From assembly GCF_024713975.1 (NCBI RefSeq), contig NC_091100.1:13856001-13920000 (forward strand): a stretch of 64,000 nt of DNA. The letters run 5' to 3'. Made by a program: the position numbers and the translations under genes. Source of the stretch: Paralichthys olivaceus. Its lineage: Eukaryota; Chordata; Actinopteri; Pleuronectiformes; Paralichthyidae. Shown piece by piece: positions 1 through 13,578 of the stretch (positions are counted from its first letter, which is position 1; the number at the start of each line of letters is the position of its first letter). The notes beneath the pieces are model-generated. The model worked only from the letters and a program-made list of their open reading frames with translations. It did not search any database and was not told the DNA's origin.

Positions 1-3000
1 ATATCTCCCCAGACTCTCGCTCTTCGGAGCTGGAACGCCGGTCTCGCTCGTACGACAGGGATCTCTCTCGTTCCTTGGCCTTGGTCGTGTCCGGTGAGAT
101 GGACCTCCCCCTGTCTTCCCAGTCTCCTTGCTCTGGCTTGTCCTCACGCCATCCCTCTCCTGTGCCCTCTCTCAACTTCTCCTGGGACACCGAGCGCTCT
201 CTTTCACGGGTGTGAGATGATCTGTCTGTGGAGGATCTGTAGGGAAAGAAATGATAAGTACAAAGGGCAGAAGAATAAGAACTTGAGATACTTAATTTCA
301 ATTTGAGATTTGTGTTATAGTTTATAGCTTTATTACAGTTATAGTAGTTTAGTATAGTTCTATATTTAATTCTTGGACAAATATGTACAAATAATAACAA
401 TGAATGCTTATAGAATGATCAAATTAATTAACAACAGCAATATGTCAACTGGCGAAACATTTGAGTAAAGTTGCTCATTGGCAACAGAAATCAGAGTTCC
501 TGCATGAACAGCAGCACACTGGGAAAAAACTGAAAGCAGCGGAGCAGGTCTGCTCTTTATTTCTCTTAACTTGCAAAAGTTTTATTTTTATTTTGATGAG
601 AAAGGAACCATTCAAATATGTGGTCAGTTGATCGTTAGGCAGTTTGCTGCCCCATTCCTTAGATTACCAGTTGATCAACATGCACCAATGGCTTTGTTGT
701 TAAAATTTGGTCTCCGAGTGAGAATATAAGGTTTGTTGCTGCCGATTTGAGAAAATCAAGCTGAATACATAACAAATAATTTATGTTCATTATTACAAGC
801 CATCTGTGTGTCTGTCATTCAGGATGCACGTGAGAACATACTGTGTGTGAGGCACTAAAACTCATCATTTCATTTTCTCTGTGGAAGCAAAACATGTTAC
901 TCCAGGCTTCAGACAAACCCACAGGTTAAACGACCAACAAAACACTTTTGAGGCTGTAGTAAAGGAGGTTTACCTTTACCAGTAATTATATCCTAACAAG
1001 GCTACATGCAGTTGTCAGTGATGGATAAAAGCCTCACCTCTTCCTTTTGTGTCTGTGAGAGTGGGAGCGTGAGCGATGGCTGTCTTTGTGTCGATGTTTC
1101 CGCTCTCGCTCTCTCTCTCTCTCTCGCTCCCGATCCCTATCTCCACCTTCTTCTCTGGAACGAGAGGAGCGGTGGCGCCTTGAGCGATGGGAAGATGAAC
1201 TGCCACCATCCCTAGATAAATGATTACAAACAGTTTTTCAGATTTCAGTGAAAAAACAACAGGTATGTTTCACTGCTATAAGCAACAAATTATCAGATAA
1301 AATGCTGGAAAAGACACAGAAGACACTATCTTATACTTCTTTCTCCAAGAACACTATGGCCACACAATAACCAATTTTCAACAGATACATTTTGAACATA
1401 GCACTGGACAGAAGCCAAATCGTATTTAAATTTACTTCAACTGCATCGACTAAATCTACTTAACCTGCAATGTTAAAGTTCATCTTTACTTTATCACCAA
1501 CAATATTGGAAAACTCACAACCCTGTGTTACGTATCATTACATCCTTGTGTTTATATTTTGCAATACTAAAGCTACTTCATATTATAGTGTATTGTGAAT
1601 AAAATCCCACCTGGCACACAACTAGTCAAACATCTGTAAAACCATTACAAGCCAACCAATAAAAGTTGTACAATTTATGTTGAGTTTTAAGTACACTACA
1701 GAATAATCCTCATGATGTTTTCACCAGTTAGTTTCTTCACTCCAGAAAAGGCCCTTTATATTTAAATACTTTATATTTACAAGGGGACCCTCTCTACAGA
1801 GGCTGCCATGTTTTTTACATTAGTCCAGACTGAATAACTAAACACATTTTGAGTTTTTATGACAACTGAAGGCTACCACCGGTTCTTTTTCATGTTTGGA
1901 AGGAGAGGGTGAGGGGTGTTCAGCTGCAACATGACACTTCTACACTAGATATCACTAAATTCTACACACTGTTCCTTTAATCTGCAGATTCAGCAGCATG
2001 TTACACAATGATTCTGAATAATTCTGTGAAATATCGTCCATATGTTTCTGAACCAGACAAACTTATGTAAGCAGACATACCTGTAACGGTCTCCACTTCT
2101 AGATCTTGACCTGAAACAGAAACAGAAATCAGAACATTTTAGTTTCCAGATGACACTCAACTTTTTCAGATTACATGGTGGAAGAAAGAGAAACACTTTC
2201 TTACCTCTTACGCTCCCTCTCCCTTTCTCTTTCTCTCTCCCACTCTTTTTCTCTTTCTTTCTCCCGCTCCATCTCCCACTGTCGCTCTTTTTCATCTTCT
2301 CGCTCACGTTCCTCTCGTCTTTTCAGTCGCAGTCTTTCTTGCTTCTCTACTACTGCTTTCTGGATAAAAAAAGATAGTAAAGGAGTAAATAGATGGGGTC
2401 TAGATGTCACAGGTCTTTACTGGTCAGAATTTGTTAGTTCCAGGGCACCTCTTACCCTTAGCTTTTCTAGCTTCTCCCGAATTTCAATGAAGCCAATGTG
2501 CAGTTTGCCACCAAAGTGGTCCGCCAGACGACGATCATTGTCATGGAGACCCAGGTAGGCAGAGCACACCTCGCATACACGTAGTTTTTGTTGTTGAAAG
2601 CTGGATGCAGGCATTGAGTTTCTGTACACGTCCTGTAGGAGCAAAGGTTTTAGCACAATGAGTATATAACATAAACAATTCCAACTTGTATTTCACGATG
2701 CAAAGCAACATTAGTATGAATAATACACATCATTAACTAAAAATACACAAGTTAGTCATTTTCAAATATGAAGAAGATATAGATGTAAACAGGGAGGTAA
2801 AATAAAGTTATTAATACATTTTAACATATTTAAGAGAAACTTAAAACCTCGGTCAGTCAATTATTGAAACTATTCCAACACAATACATATGTCACAACAA
2901 AGCAGTTATTAAATTTCGGACCTCTGCTTCTTTCTTCAAGGCCCGAGTCTTCTCCACTTTTTCCAGCAGCTGCTGGGCTTCATCTACGTTCCCCTCACCC

Positions 3001-5299
3001 CCGAGCTGCTCTGCCCGGGCCAGCAGCTTCCCAATTTCTTCGTTCAGCTCGTGGACACGTTCAGCCTTTTCACGGCAGGAGAAATAGAGACAAAATAATG
3101 AGCTTCAAGATGTAAAGGATCCAATTTTTCAGGGAATCTTGATAACCAGTTGGCACGGTTTTCCCTGCCATTTTAAGACATAGGACCTTAGCATTTTTGA
3201 GAAGTACTAAATCCAAATGAACAGGAAAACAAATATGCTGAGAGCTCTCAACTGCTCTGGAGAGGCAGGATCCTGTATTGACATCGACCCAAGACTTTAT
3301 ATTTATACACTTATTATTTTCTCCTAGGGGATCAATGAAGCCTTATCATTAACTGTGCCATTGGTAAGTTATTAACCTTTGCAGCCACTTCAGCACTGAT
3401 CTCATCCTGTGTCTCAGCTAGTCTTTTCTTGGCCAGCTCAGTCCTGCGGTCACAGTCTGCAATAAAAGACTGAAGGTGTTCTGCCGCCTGAAAGAAAACA
3501 CACAGAAGATTTCTGTTAGTGGAAAAAAAAAATTATTACACATTTTACTGTGTAAAACAATACTTTATTAGACACAAAGAAAATAGATATTAATACAGAT
3601 TTTGCTTTTCTTTTTCAAACAACAAACTTCTATTTAACTTGCTACAGTTCTTAATGTGCCATATATTGTTGAAACAGACTGCTTTAAAGTGCATTCTTGC
3701 ACTGTTCTCTCAAGCATCCCTAAAATTAAAACTCAAACATAGTCCAAACTCTGACATCCTTAGAAAAGACTGTAGCACAATCATCCCTTTTAAGTTGAAA
3801 GAATAACTTCAGAGAAACTAGTCTGATTGACCTGCTTCATATAGTTGAGTCCCTTCCTACACTCAGCTGCTGAGGCAGGAATCACCAATACCCATTACAT
3901 ACATGCCATTCCACATGAGGTGTAACATCACCGAAACAGCTTTGCTTGAAGTGACTCTACTGAGTGGTACTCACGTCAAGTTCAAAAAAGTACTCCTGCT
4001 CCTTGGAGGCAATCTCATAGTCTGCTCTGAGGGCCAGGTCGTGGACTTTTATACACTCTCCCAGGTCCATTCTCTGCATGAATTAAACAGACGTCAGTGC
4101 ATTATGTTTGATTGCTTCATCATTTCACTCATTTTTTTTTTAAATCTAGTGTGCTAACAAATCGTTCAAAAGGATTTCAAATGACATCACATCAGAGACT
4201 GCAAATGTGACACTGAGTTACAGTACAAACAAAGTATAGAGAAAGTAGCACAGTTTTGTAATAATCTTGTACTCCAGCATCTTTTTGAGGATCAAGTTTT
4301 TATTCTACAATGTAATTTGCCGTGTTGATGAAGCCCAATTTTAGTAATTAAACAAGTTAGTTTACATTCAATCCTCATCAATCAAAATCTGAATCAGGTT
4401 TAAGACCAATAGTTCAATCAACCAATGATACTGCATTAGGAATTCAATTTGAGGTCAAAACATTTGGATATAATCTAACAATAATTGACTGTTGTGTGGT
4501 TATAAGATCACATAAATGAATTTCGACCTTTTTAAGTATGCTTATATTTATTTAACGTCTAATGTGCTTAAGTAGACACAAAACCAATGTAATTACTGTA
4601 TCTATGACTGTGTGACACATGGTAATGCACTCTGTGTAAATCTATGTGTGTGTAAACATTATACTCACGGTGCCTGACAGAATATCGTGGGGACATGAAT
4701 CCAAAAGATGACTTTTGCAGACCCGCTCATCGCTGAATTTGATTCTCTGCCGCATGGTGTCCCCTGTAGAATGAAAAACACACGAGTAAGAAGGTGTAAT
4801 CTCGACTTCAGTCGACCAGTCTCACGATTAAACAAAAACAACCACATGCTAAATCATTTCGGTCACATATGAACAGAGAACGAGTCAAACATCTGTGGCA
4901 ACAACCTGCAAAGCTATACAAATTTAGCTAAAATAAAAATGGTGGAATGGTGCCACGAACAAACAAGCACACTGCCCATGACCAAGTAAAATGCTAAAAA
5001 GTTCGTAAGAGAGGGTTCACAGATGTTGCTAACAGCTAAACTTGCCATGTAAACTCAAAGACAACAGGTAGCTTAGCGGCTAACTGTCCTCATGTAAGCT
5101 AGCTCGGTCGGTCCTGCATGCCTCCCTGTCACTGTGTGGCAGACTGGTTAGCTAGCCTTAGCTAGCGTGAGCAACAACTCAATTACTGCCCCTAGCTTTA
5201 ACCAGAAGCCGATCTCAGCCACCGCGCACAAAGCTCACCGTCTCTACCCGTCCCCATGAGCTGGTCGAGCATCGCCCGCATCTGTGCCTGGGCCGACAT
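1..5299 (-). CDS. luc7l: Luc7-like U1 snRNP splicing factor (10 coding exons, stop codon cut by window edge)
   Basis: Luc7-family proteins bind U1 snRNP in the nucleus and influence 5' splice-site choice. Coding exons in transcription order: 5299-5239, 4763-4669, 4073-3975, 3487-3377, 3065-2922, 2632-2456, 2359-2205, 2110-2081, 1211-1038, 236-1. All introns are GT-AG. The joined frame gives 427 residues and ends in GEI, the usual family C-terminus; base 1 is the first base of the stop. The start MSAQAQMRAMLDQLMG matches the family. Visible parts are an N-terminal CCCH-type finger region (RVCKSHLLDSCPHDIL), a coiled-coil middle, a second finger (CEVCSAYLGLHDNDRRLADH), then a Glu/Arg coil and an RS domain. 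Exon 2110-2081 is only 30 nt and in the RS region. LUC7L2 is almost as similar, so the paralogue name is inferred; fold and family are clear. Confidence 0.93.
1750..1980. mobile_element. 5'-truncated copy of a TTAA-flanked MITE-like element in a luc7l intron
   Basis: This stretch shares most of its sequence with 16222-16461, including the segments around CCTTTATATTTAAATACTTT and GGAAGGAGAGGGTGAGG and the right terminus CTACACACTG..CCTTTAA. The left terminal repeat seen in the other copy is missing here. The middle is longer, so the other copy looks internally deleted. The family is non-coding and common in teleost introns; the class assignment is inferred. Confidence 0.6.
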
Positions 5300-6097
5300 G
5301 TTGGTCTGGTTGTTCAGCCGCTAACTGTTTGAGTCGCTCCTCGCCAGCTGCGGTCTTCACACATGCAGCCTCCTCGACTGCAGGCCTCGGCCGCGGCTCG
5401 TCCACCACCACCACCACCACTACCGCCGACAACTTTTCCCACACGGAAGACCAAACCCAGAGTCCCGCTGAGCTGACCGGCTGGTCGGTTGTGTGTCTCC
5501 TCGGTACAACTCTGTGGGTATTACACACTTGAGCGGCGGCTAACTGTGACTTTGTGACGGTGGACGGCTGCGGGTCGGTGGAGGAGCAAGTCTGTTTGAA
5601 AACTGCCGGAGTCCGCCAGGCGAGTGGAGGCAGCGGTGACTGGGTGTAGACACAGCGGAAGGCTGGCGGCCTGAATTCACATGAAAACAAGTCTCCAGCA
5701 CTATAGCAACATGTTCTGTGACTGTGTGCGGATCCAGTCACTTAGTTGACAAGTTTATTCTGCGTCCTTTCTTCCGTCTTTCCACTTCCCCTCCGTGCGC
5801 GTCCCCGCGGAGCGCGCTCAACCCCCTACGCCTCGAGGAAGTGCTGCAGTCAGCCTCGCGCGCCCGTCGTTGTGGTGACGCCTCACTATTTGAAAAAAGA
5901 CTACAATAAAATACTTCTACATATTCAGTTAAACAGCTTTTCTGAAACTACTCAACACATATTTGAAACAAACTCCAGTGTATATAGGAAATACAGCATA
6001 TGTCGACTCGTTTAAAAATGTAAAAAAGTTATTTTTGAGGTCTTCTTAATAAATTCAACCATTTCTTTTATTTAATTGTAATCTTGAATATGAAATA

Positions 6098-6401
6098 TGA
6101 AAGGCTCATTCAAGGGTAAAGAAAACAACAACTTGCACATTTCAGATAAAACACACTGGTGATACGATCATTAGGATCATTTTATATTCACTTTCGGCCA
6201 ATAGATCCATTTCACCTAAATCTTATACACTTGACCTTTAAAAGACCAACTAAAATATTGAAATCATTGTCCTCCATAGAAAAGACCTACTCCTGATGTA
6301 CATATAAAGTATTTGAATATAAAAGGCTCATTCAAGGGTAAAGAAAACTACAACTTGCACATTTTAGTTAAAACACACTGGTGATACCATCATTAGGATC
6401 A
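6098..6401. repeat. Direct duplication, about 82 bp copies 221 bp apart
   Basis: The segment beginning AAAGGCTCATTCAAGGGTAA at 6100 is repeated at 6321. Both copies run on through CAACTTGCACATTT and ACACACTGGTGATAC to CATTAGGATCA (ends near 6179 and 6401), with only a few substitutions. It is non-coding and lies between luc7l and smdt1. Confidence 0.75.
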
Positions 6402-7266
6402 CACTAAACATTTATGCTTTTCATTTTCAACGTCTTTGTAGATATCACAACTTTTGGGAATTATGATGATTCTGTCATTAGTCTAAAAAGTCTAAATTTT
6501 AATTGTAGAGTGTAAACCTTTTGATTTAGAGCCCAAGTTCCTTAGAAAAATTTAATGAATGAATTATGACTTGATTGTCCTCATACAGCCCTGATTAAAC
6601 CATAATTATTCACAAAAATTACAGGAAATGAAATATCATGAGGACTGCTAAATTGTAAGCAATACAAGCATTTTCATTGGAGTTATTGTTATATGGAATA
6701 AACCATGAAGTTACAGGCAGTTCAGAAATGAGTTGAACTTTTACATTTCATGCATCTTACCCAATCAAGTAATTTCACATCAAGAGAGACGTTTTGAACA
6801 GATTTAATCTAAACATTGACAATGTAATGTGATGTTTGTAATTTGAAGAGGGTACATCTAATTATTACTTTGTCCTGTGCTCAGTCCCACTTACTTTGAT
6901 TGTAGATAAGTTTGTCTTTAGGACAATGGGTACAATTGTTCAGATTGCTGCATTTTAAATGATATTAAGTGAATTCTGCCTTCATACTGTCTGTCAGTTG
7001 TTCACTCTTGGTAAATTTGTACACATATCTAAATGGACTTCCAACATTTTAAACGTATTTAATCATATTATTACTGGACAGCCATGACTTGTTAATAATG
7101 GCTTCTTTTTTTGACTTTTTATCTCATTATATGGTGTATCACTTTGTTGTAAATAAAGACATTTTATGAAATATTTGATACAATTTGCACTTAACTAATG
7201 TATAACTATATATCAGGGTATATTTGATCAATTCTTTTCTAAATCCTAATTATTTATTAGTTGTTC

Positions 7267-7274
7267 TTACGTCA
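7267..7274 (+). promoter_or_regulatory. CRE-like site in the smdt1 promoter
   Basis: TTACGTCA lies 53 bp upstream of the smdt1 ATG and is followed directly by CGCCCAC, a GC/KLF-like element. This matches a CREB/ATF octamer variant. There is no TATA box nearby, which fits a housekeeping mitochondrial gene. Binding is not shown by sequence alone. Confidence 0.45.
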
Positions 7275-7326
7275 CGCCCACAGTACATATCCCCAGCCCC
7301 TCCCTCTCTGTCATACACTGATAGAA

Positions 7327-8982
7327 ATGGCGACGGCTGTACTGCGGCAGCCGCTGCGGCTCTTCACCGGGAATGTGGCCTTACTGGGCCGGAACAGCGG
7401 CTCCAGATCATCGACCATATCCAGGACCACTTCGATCCGAACCGCAGTGTCGACGTCCTCAGGAGCAATCCTACCCAAACCGGACAAAGTGAGTTTTTCT
7501 GCCTCAGTTACCGACGAGAACAACCGACTGGAAATGAGTCACTGGGAGGGCGGGGAGTAGCGCAGAATTGACAGCAGCGGTGGCCAATCGGAAGGCTGGA
7601 GACGCGCTGGGTTCCTCAGGGCGACCAATGAGACGCATGTTTACACGAGCGAAAGGGATCTTTCAGGAAGTAATTGCCACATATTTTTACGTTTCAATTG
7701 GAATCCTTGAATTAAGACGTCATATTAATGTAGTCAGTCGAAATATTGTGTAATTAAGAGAGTGAATGGCTGCTTTGTTCGATGAGGAAGAACTTGACAC
7801 ACATGCTGAACATCTTATGGTGGATTTGTGTGTGTGTAGTTTTGACAAAACATATCTCTTTAGCTATTAAAACAACCTTACATACAATGAAACTGAACAA
7901 GTCGTTCTCCAACATTTTTGATTTAATTAATTATCTACATTAGCCTCAAATGTACTCTTTCTCAGTCAATTCAGCTCAATAAGAAATAAACAGAAAAATC
8001 CACCTCAAGGGCCAAAAGGAGAAAAATGTCCAAAACAGCTACAGAAATACTCACAACCAGTTGTGGAGCCACAGGGCAAAAAGGATTATGTGATGTCTCA
8101 AAACTAGCTCTGGTTAACCCAACTCATATCATTTATCAGAATATGCACCAAGATAATGAAGGTCTTATTAAAGATGTTGGCAGGGGCCCTCCACAGATGC
8201 AGAAAACCTCAGATATGTTAATAGTTATAAGGATAATCTTGTTTAAACAGCACCCTTCATTGTAGCCAAGGCTGCTTTACAGAGCTAAGAAAGTGAAAAA
8301 TAAAACAAGTGAAGGACAGAAAATCAAAGTAGAAATACCAGCTGGGGATGATGAAACTAGCCCTTGTGACCAGGTGAGTTTAAGAGTTTTCTTAAAGTGC
8401 TCAGAGATAGGGCGTTGCAGATTTCTGCCAGGAAAGAGTCCCAGAGGGTGGGGGCTGCCACACTGAAGGATGGATTTTGTATATGATGTAGGATGTGAGG
8501 GGAAGCCATTGAGTGAGTTTCAACCTGAAAATGACGGTATGCAGGCTAAAATGTTTAGCATAGCCTGCTGCTGACAGATTTCAACTTCACTATGTCCACT
8601 GGATCCAGCCGTGCTGCATGTGAGACAAGCTAACAGCCCTGTGAGCAGAGACACATTATTAACAACACTCTTCCTTGTTGAGGTAACATCCAAGATGGGT
8701 ATCTTTTGTTTAGCTTTCAGGGAAACAGTTGCCATGATCTGGACAGAACTCTTCTACAGCAAACTGAAATTACAGACAGTTCATGTGCCGCATTTCAAGT
8801 TAATCTTCAATTTTGATGTCACATTTCCCCCTCATGTTTTCCAGACACCATTTGGTCTTATCAGAATGACAGTAGTGGTGGTGCCTTTCCTGTATGTTGG
8901 AACTCTCATCAGCAAGAACTTTGCAGCTCTTTTGGAGGAACACGACATCTTTGTCCCTGAGGACGATGATGACGATGACTGA
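7327..8982 (+). CDS. smdt1: EMRE, essential regulator of the mitochondrial calcium uniporter (2 coding exons)
   Basis: EMRE is a small single-pass inner-membrane protein that holds MICU1/2 to the MCU pore and is needed for calcium uptake in metazoans. Coding exons are 7327-7488 and 8845-8982, both joined in phase 0, giving 99 residues. The N-terminus is rich in Arg/Ser/Thr and lacks acidic residues, as expected of a matrix-targeting peptide. The family motif SGAILPKP is at about residues 45-52, the membrane helix at about 63-83 carries the GxxxS motif (G73-S77), and the C-terminus ends in six aspartates after FVPE (94-99), the known MICU1-contact tail. ATG 7327 begins the homologous reading. 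A possible 3'-UTR intron runs 9004-9139 (GTAAAG to CACAG). It is tail-to-tail with triobp. Confidence 0.95.
8270..8490. repeat. Probable interspersed repeat fragment in the smdt1 intron
   Basis: The stretch has a texture I associate with fish retroelement fragments (GCTGCTTTACAGAGC, then CAGGAAAGAGTCCCAGAGGG near 8430-8450). There is no intact reading frame. The class is not determined, and the call rests on memory of similar teleost repeats only. Confidence 0.3.
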
Positions 8983-9369
8983 GCTATGGCCAGAGAATAA
9001 ATGGTAAAGTCAGAGTGTGCATAAGCCACACCTTATTTAACCTTTAAACACTTTTTTATGGACAATCTTATCTGTTTTCCCAGGGTGTAGTTTGATGTTT
9101 GCAGTGATGACATATTATTTTTGCCATTTACATCCACAGGGTGCTTTGCAATACTGACTGAAAGCATACCAGCCAAACCAAGGAAGATGGAGAAGATGGG
9201 GCATTTTGATTTTCAAAAATCTCCCTCTACCTCCACCCATCTCCAATATCACTCCTGTGCTACTTATCTTGTTTGCATTTAAATGATTTTAGAAAATTCA
9301 TATCATGTGAAGCTATAAAACTACCAGTTTAGCTCTCACTCTTGTTTGCATGTTTATGTCTGTCAACTC

Positions 9370-9375
9370 AATAAA
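9370..9375 (+). terminator. Polyadenylation signal of smdt1
   Basis: AATAAA lies 388 bp after the smdt1 stop codon. An earlier AATAAA at about 8996 sits just before the putative 3'-UTR intron donor, so two transcript ends are possible. Confidence 0.6.
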
Positions 9376-9402
9376 GAGTCGATTACATGTGGAAAACACT
9401 TT

Positions 9403-9408
9403 TTTAAT
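9403..9408 (-). terminator. Candidate polyadenylation signal of triobp
   Basis: TTTAAT on the plus strand reads ATTAAA on the minus strand, 160 bp beyond the triobp stop. No canonical AATAAA was seen on the minus strand before it. The ends of the convergent smdt1 and triobp transcripts would almost touch. Confidence 0.4.
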
Positions 9409-9567
9409 CTTCACAGTCTTACACAGTTTTTGCCACAATTATTATTCTGACTTGTTGAAGCCATATCTGCTCATAACCCACATTATTATAATTTAAAGAT
9501 GTTGTTAGATTAGTTATTGGCTTGCTTGGATTTTTCCAGGTACATTTAAAACATCTGTCCTCATTGA

Positions 9568-11159
9568 TCAGGTCTGTCTTGCTCCTTCCTGAATTGCAGC
9601 GTTGGCCAGTCTCAAGTGTTCGTTGAGCGAGCCCCTCTCCAGCTGGCTGCGACCCCTCGTGTCACTCAGCTCTACATAGGCCTCCTTATAATGCTCATAA
9701 GCTGCTTCTTTTTCCTAGAGTCGAGGTTGAGGCAAATAAGGCAGCCACATCATGACCAGGCAGTTTGAATCAGACGTTTAAAGTATAATATGATGTAGAA
9801 GTGTATTTTTTATTCAGATTGGAAAACACACCTTGTTGAGAGACTGCACTTCATTCTGCAGACAGCTGATTTCTTTCTTAAGATACTGCACCTCGTTTTC
9901 TTTTGCTCTCAGCAGCACCTGAAGGACATAGAAAAGTGACTTCTTTCTATCACCAGATGGATAAGTTTGGGAATGCAACTATAACTACTATTTTGAAAAT
10001 TCGTATTAAATACAGAGAATGAAGCAGAGAAAAAGGTGATTTAAAATAAACAGAAACAGAGCAGTTACTATATTGTTATTCTGACACGTGTTACTTAATT
10101 CAAACAGTAGGTGGCACTATCTGCTGCACCAGACTGATCAACCACAGATGGTCATCACATATCAGAAACACAGAAAGGTGTGATAGTTGCTGCAGGGAGG
10201 GATTACTGGTGATAAAAGGCAAAACAGTAAAAGTGCTGTGATCAGTTGTGTTAATGTGGGTTCAAAATCCCACACACTTCGAATGTTGCTTTGCTTCCCC
10301 ATGACGACAGTAATGTCAACATTTGTCCTTCATGTGCAGGTCAATATTTCAGTTGCAATAAGAGAAACTGAATTCACTTGTGTTGACATTGTTAAGGGTC
10401 TAATTTAATCAGAAAAATACAATTTGATCACTATCAATCAGTACCTCCACCTCTGACACAGTACGCTCAGTGCTGCCAAGAGACACAGTGTCCGACCTCT
10501 GCCCTGTGATGAAGTAACGCATGCGGCTGATCTCTTCTGCTAGTTTGGCCTTAAGTTCCTGAAAATAAAAGATTATATAGCTCAAGAAATGCAGTGAACT
10601 TACATGCTTAGTAACAGTACCTTATTATGTCTAGTTTAGTTTATTTAAGGATCCCTTTTAGAATCACATGGGGTCCTGGACATAAAAATACAACACAGAT
10701 GTACCATATAGAAAATGCAGGCAAACATAAAAATATAAAGATCTAAAAGAAAGAAACCAAGTGTTTGTTTGTAAGCAAGATTACAAAAAAAACTCTGTAT
10801 GCGTTACCATGAAACTTGGTGGAATAATGTAGTCTGGGTCAGGAAGTGAGTGTGTGGAATTTGGAGCAGTTTTATTGAGTTCAAGGGGACTGTTGGGCTT
10901 GGCGGAGGTATGTGCTCCACTGACCCTCTAAGAAGAAAAACAGTATCTGATGGTATCATATTAACACACAAGGAAATCAGACTTGTATTGCACGTTAACC
11001 TGGTTCTCTCTGTGAAGCTGCTCCAGCTCTCTCTCCTTGCGGCCGAGCTCGGTCTCTCGGCTCTTGCCACTCTGCTCAGTGCGGTTCAGCTCCAGGCACT
11101 TCTGAGAGTAACGCTCTGATAGCACATCTAACTCACTGTGCAAGACTTGGGGCCTGACA

Positions 11160-11199
<40 letters not shown>

Positions 11200-13512
11200 C
11201 ACGGAGCCAATTCTAATGCGCCATAATTTCCATGCAAAGGGTCACGGTCGAGTGCAGAACATCTGAGGCGTGCAGCGAGAGCCTGTTAGATGAACATCAC
11301 TCTCAGTGCCTGTAATAAACTTACATGTGGCCCCTGTATGACGTGTCCATGTGTGCGGCCCCTGCAGACGACCTCCTTGCTTTCTCCACCTCCTCTCTGT
11401 GAGCTGCTTTCAACACCTCCATAGCTTTGATGAACAGTTGGAGAATTAATTAATCATAATTGTCCACAGGGTGGAAAATTATCTTTGGCTTCACTACACA
11501 GCTTTAATAATAACAAAAAGGCAGTTAGATGAGGAAAGATATCAAGAAGATAGCATCAATAAACAATTATTATTTTTTAAGGCAAACATAAATACAAAAA
11601 TAGATGTTTGTAAAACTTCACTGAGAATACAATTTCAGATCAAGTGCAGGTTTAAAGGATGGAAAGAAATGATCAATAAAACCATGGTTGACCCATTGAT
11701 ACAATGATAATTTTCTCTCTTCAAAAATAATAATATATTTTATTATAATAATAATCAAATAATCAAACTAATGTTTCCAAGGCCAATAATGAATCTTAAA
11801 GCTCAAGTATGATGGTTTAAACATGTGAGAAACATATACTTAACCTAATGATTTGTGTCAGACTCTACCTCCTGAGCTTCTTTTACCTTTAGCAGCCGCC
11901 TGGCTCTCCTCCTGCAGTATCTTGTCTCTCTGCTGCTCCAGCTCCATCATCTCCCTCCTGTGTTTCTCCTGCAGCTCCTGCATAGCTTTACGATGGGCGA
12001 TTTCCATGGCTTCCAGTCTGGCCCTACAGGGGGCCCCGGGGCCACAGGGGCTGTCCACCTCTATCCTCATGGCTGCTCGCTCTTTCTTGATGCTCTCCAC
12101 TTGCTTTTGCAGGGAGAGAGCCTGGTAGAGGGATTTGCAGCGAATGTAGTGGAGAACGGAGACTTTGATGTATCGCTGCTGGATAATATCATTACAATTA
12201 TTTTATTTGCAAGGAACTATAACTTCTTCTTACCTCCTTCTGAAGAGCTTCAGCTGTATTAGTTTGAATGGTTTGGACACCATTTAAAGATGGAGGAGCT
12301 TCTTCTGAGCTTTTTAACTCTGCCTGTGAACCAGTGACAGAGTGTTCGGCCTCCTCAGGGCTCGACTCATGAGTCTGGGTGGTAACTGGAGACTGTGGGG
12401 GGCTTGACTGAGAAGCCTGGGCTCCAATGAGAGACTGCGGACTCATGTCTCTAAATGTGAGCGTTTCAAATTCTATCCACTTCCTGTTGACCTCTGAGTC
12501 CATGGTTTCGATGACAGGCACAGGTACACTCCCCTTCTTCAGCTCCATGGAGTCCCACCTGCAACTCATCTCACTGAAGGGGACCCCCTCCTCAAACCAC
12601 CTGTTCCTCTCCTCCAATCTCTTTGCCTGCTCACGGTCCCAGCCCTCCCCTTCTCCTCTCTGACTGGCTGGAGAGAAGTCTGCGTGCAGATGCCCGTCTA
12701 CACTCTGGTGGCGGCGGTGGTGCTCGGCCTGATGGGAGTTTGCAGCTGTGGTAGAAGTGGAAGTGGTTGGTTCATAACCAGAGTCCTTGCAGGTGAATCG
12801 AGAAAGAGGTTGGCATGACGACGGTCTCCGGGAGCGGGGGTTCTCTTTCTCACTGCCGGTGTCTGATTGGCTGTGGTGAAAATAAGGGAGAGACGAGCAG
12901 AGTAGAGTTACACATCAGAGGAAAGATGATAGAGGGGGTTCACTACACACAGACCACCCAGTCACACTGTCTGCATTTCTTCACACTGCTCAGGAATTTT
13001 CACGTCTGATGAAAATACACATTCAAGGAATTAGATTCAAGAATTTTCTATCTTTATCTTCTCTGGCTTCACCTTGTGGATGTTCTGACTTCATAAAATA
13101 TGACTTTTAATTAACTAACAGCATAAGTCAGAATTTTTAAGGAACAATGTCATTTGAGTGTCTTTTTCTAAGTATTATTCATTCTCTGTATGAGTAGATC
13201 TGTACTGTATTGATTGTCTTGTTGTGATGGAACTTTGTTCATCCTTTCAATGGCTCGGCCTGGTGTTGTCAACTGTATATGTGACATTACAGGTGACATT
13301 TTTTGTCTGAGGTATTACTAATATTACTTCAGCTAAAAGCCTGAATTCTTCCTCCACCACTTCCTCCAGTGTAAAGTCGGACTCACTGCGTGTTGTTCTG
13401 GATCGCCTGCTTTAGTAACTTCACCCAGTTCCGCCGTATTCTGGAGGTCACAGCAGAGAGAGTGAACACTGCTCTCTTTGTCTGGAGGAGATCAAAAGAC
13501 AGAGCAAGACAC

Positions 13513-13578
<66 letters not shown>

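Larger units (their letters stand above)
5300..7326. other. Intergenic region between the divergent luc7l and smdt1 genes
   Basis: About 5300-5880 is GC- and CpG-rich and should hold the luc7l 5' UTR and promoter (minus strand); no TATA box is visible next to the luc7l start. From about 5880 the DNA becomes AT-rich and holds no recognisable exon. A diverged direct duplication lies at 6098-6401. The smdt1 promoter is at the right end, about 2 kb from the luc7l start. Confidence 0.6.
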
